A DNA stretch of 64,000 bases from JBBROS01 sp965213855 (GTDB lineage: Bacteria > Pseudomonadota > Alphaproteobacteria > Acetobacterales > Acetobacteraceae). Below are positions 62,667 to 64,000 of this stretch, in pieces (the first letter of the stretch is position 1; every line of letters begins with the position of its first letter). A model generated the notes under the pieces. The model was not told the DNA's origin. It searched no databases and saw only the letters and a program-made list of their open reading frames with translations. Position numbers and translations under genes: made by a program. The stretch lies in NCBI GenBank assembly GCA_965213855.1, contig CBDCAA010000008.1, positions 930,001 through 994,000 of the forward strand. Direction: 5' to 3'.

Positions 62667-63719
62667 TTACGCCCTGGACATGTTCTTCTTCCACCACTCG
62701 CTCGTCGGCCCCTGCAGCTTGCCGACCACGTTGTAGTCCGGCGGCACCAGCTTCGGCGCCGGGTCCGCCGGCAGCGCGAGTTGCTCACCCACCTTGCCGC
62801 TCAGCGGAGCGTCGTCGACCGTGGGCAGGTAGCCCATCTTGGCCGCGAACATCTGCTGCGCCGAGGGCTCCAGCATCGCGTTCAGATACGCATACGCCCC
62901 GGCCTTGTTGGGCGCGTTCTTCGGCACGACCATGCCCGACATATATAGCACCGACCCCTCCGGCTGGAACGACGCCCGCACCGGGATGCCGGCGTTCTGC
63001 CACATGATCACCCGCGCCAGCCACATGATCCCCACGTCGATCTCGCCCGACTTGATGCCCGCCCCGATCGAGTCCGTCGACGGATACAGCCGCAGCCCGT
63101 TCTCGTTCAGCCTCATCGCCAAGGCCCGCGTGTCGTCGGTGTCGACCTTGTTCACGTCCCCCGTCGCGGCCAGCGCGGCCGCCATCATCACGTAGAAATA
63201 GTTGATGTCGCCCACCCCAACCCGGCCCTTCCATTTCGGGTCCAGCAGGTCCGTGAACGTCTTGGGCGGCTCGGGCACCTTGTCCGGATTGTAGATGATC
63301 ACCTGCGGGCTGTAGATGTGCGGCGCGTAGGTGGCGTTGCGCAGGTTCGGCAGCACGTGCGCCAGGTTCGGCACCTTGCTCTCGTCCAGCGTCTCCAGCA
63401 GGCCGAGCTGGTCGGCCTCGTGCCCGCGAACGCCCTGCAGACAAACGACGTCGTCCGCACCCCGCGGCAGCCGCCGCTGCCCGATCATCTTCGCCACCCG
63501 CGGGTCCTCGTCGCCGATGTCCTGCACCACCGTGATGCCCTTCGGCTTCAGCAGCGGCTCCTCCACGTTGCCGCGAAGCAGGTTGGCGTAGTCGCCGCCC
63601 CAGGTCGCGATCACCACTTGCTGCTCCTCGGCCCGCACCGCGCCCGGCCACAACGGCAGCGCCGCCGCCCCGGCCAGGACGGCGCGCCGCGAGAGCGAGT
63701 TCGGCAACAGGATGGGCAT
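62667..63719 (-). CDS. ABC transporter substrate-binding protein (polyamine/PotD type)
   Basis: A 350-residue binding protein with a Tat/Sec-like signal peptide (SLSRRAVLAGAAALPLWPGAVRAEE), followed by VVIATWGGDYANLLRGNVEEPLL, PQVIIYNPDKVPEPPKTFTDLLDPKWKGRVGVGDINYFYVMM and DVGIMWLARVIMWQNAGIPVRASFQPEGSVLYMSGMVVPKNAP, all matching PotD-type proteins. The SRR pair suggests possible Tat export. GGAGG precedes ATG 63719. It lies between the ATPase and permease genes. Confidence 0.9.
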   Translation of the reverse strand: MPILLPNSLSRRAVLAGAAALPLWPGAVRAEEQQVVIATWGGDYANLLRGNVEEPLLKPKGITVVQDIGDEDPRVAKMIGQRRLPRGADDVVCLQGVRGHEADQLGLLETLDESKVPNLAHVLPNLRNATYAPHIYSPQVIIYNPDKVPEPPKTFTDLLDPKWKGRVGVGDINYFYVMMAAALAATGDVNKVDTDDTRALAMRLNENGLRLYPSTDSIGAGIKSGEIDVGIMWLARVIMWQNAGIPVRASFQPEGSVLYMSGMVVPKNAPNKAGAYAYLNAMLEPSAQQMFAAKMGYLPTVDDAPLSGKVGEQLALPADPAPKLVPPDYNVVGKLQGPTSEWWKKNMSRA

Positions 63720-63751
63720 CGGCAGATCCTCCAAGATCGGCTTGGCAACAC

Positions 63752-64000
63752 TCACGCAACCGGGGCCGGCGCCCCGCTTGCGTCGAACACACGCTCCGCG
63801 CCGGCGTCCCACGACAGCGTCACCGCATCGCCCGGCGCATGCATCGGCGCGCCGCCGGCCGACGGCTCGCGCACGATGATGCGCTGCGCGGGCCCGATCC
63901 GCACCAAGTGTTCGCGGACCGCGCCCAGATAGCTCGCCAGCTCCACAACCCCCTCCGCCCACCCATGCCCGGCGCCCTCCGGCCGTGCATCCTCTCGCCG
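63752..64000 (-). CDS. ABC transporter ATP-binding protein, C-terminal fragment (TOBE domain)
   Basis: The last 82 residues of an ABC ATPase that continues beyond the window. The visible ELASYLGAVREHLVRIGPAQRIIVREPS followed by GDAVTLSWDAGAERVFDASGAP is a TOBE-type domain of PotA/UgpC-like ATPases. It is the first gene of the polyamine-type transporter, 32 bp before the binding-protein gene. Confidence 0.8.
   Translation of the reverse strand, partial: RREDARPEGAGHGWAEGVVELASYLGAVREHLVRIGPAQRIIVREPSAGGAPMHAPGDAVTLSWDAGAERVFDASGAPAPVA

Overview
The window is a GC-rich (roughly 70% by eye) chromosomal segment of an alphaproteobacterium, most likely Rhodospirillales/Acetobacteraceae. The clues are a CtrA-type regulator with a TTAA-N7-TTAA box before fliI, a GAAC-N7-GAAC LexA box before imuA, the rpmF-plsX-fabH-ihfA-merR order, a ribBX-type riboflavin gene, a DUF1127 protein and an extended PheT B5 region. 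Genes are densely packed on both strands with many ATGA/TGATG overlaps and several TTG or GTG starts. No insertion sequence, prophage or CRISPR array was seen.

Layout. 1-5.5 kb: end of a SnoaL-like protein, a ketopantoate-reductase-type enzyme, a DsbA-family oxidoreductase, an exported protein and a TPR/glycosyltransferase-like protein. 5.6-11.6 kb: repair block mfd-sdhE divergent from recG, then an overlooked 24-residue membrane peptide. 11.7-16 kb: NHL propeller protein, a small exported protein and the SOS genes imuA-imuB (no dnaE2 follows). 16-20.2 kb: CtrA-like regulator divergent from fliI-fliJ, then UDP-glucose dehydrogenase. 20.2-23.5 kb: nusG-secE-tRNA-Trp, a TonB-like protein, tRNA-Gly, merR and ihfA. 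23.6-27.7 kb: fabH, plsX, rpmF, DUF177 protein, bc1 chaperone and a BamE-like lipoprotein.

27.9-33.4 kb is the accessory region: a tandemly duplicated GNAT-like gene with one decayed copy, a tiny TM protein overlapping a DUF1127 protein, a CadC-like regulator followed by a PAP2/haloperoxidase-fold protein, then a visibly AT-richer islet. The islet encodes two tandem paralogous small proteins (50 and 41 residues, aligning without gaps over their first 27 residues) followed by a DUF6065-family protein. This is the best candidate for an undescribed system.

33.5-37.2 kb: thiL-nusB-ribH-ribBX-ribE. 37.4-42.6 kb: complete branched-chain amino-acid type ABC transporter (livHMGF plus binding protein). 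42.9-49.4 kb: flavin reductase, CsbD, MFS transporter, small membrane protein, nucleoside deaminase, fusA, and a parDE pair whose parE lacks a normal start. 49.4-54.2 kb: ftsY-mtaB-dapF, an orphan substrate-binding protein and a Pro/Tyr-rich secreted protein. 54.2-64 kb: a secreted phosphoesterase, a ClpP-like lipoprotein, rpmI-rplT-pheS-pheT, and part of a polyamine-type ABC transporter.

At least nine intergenic copies of a C-rich/G-rich palindromic repeat (two subfamilies) are scattered from 37 to 63 kb. All point the same way regardless of gene direction, and two of them end directly at, and supply the Shine-Dalgarno of, a downstream gene.
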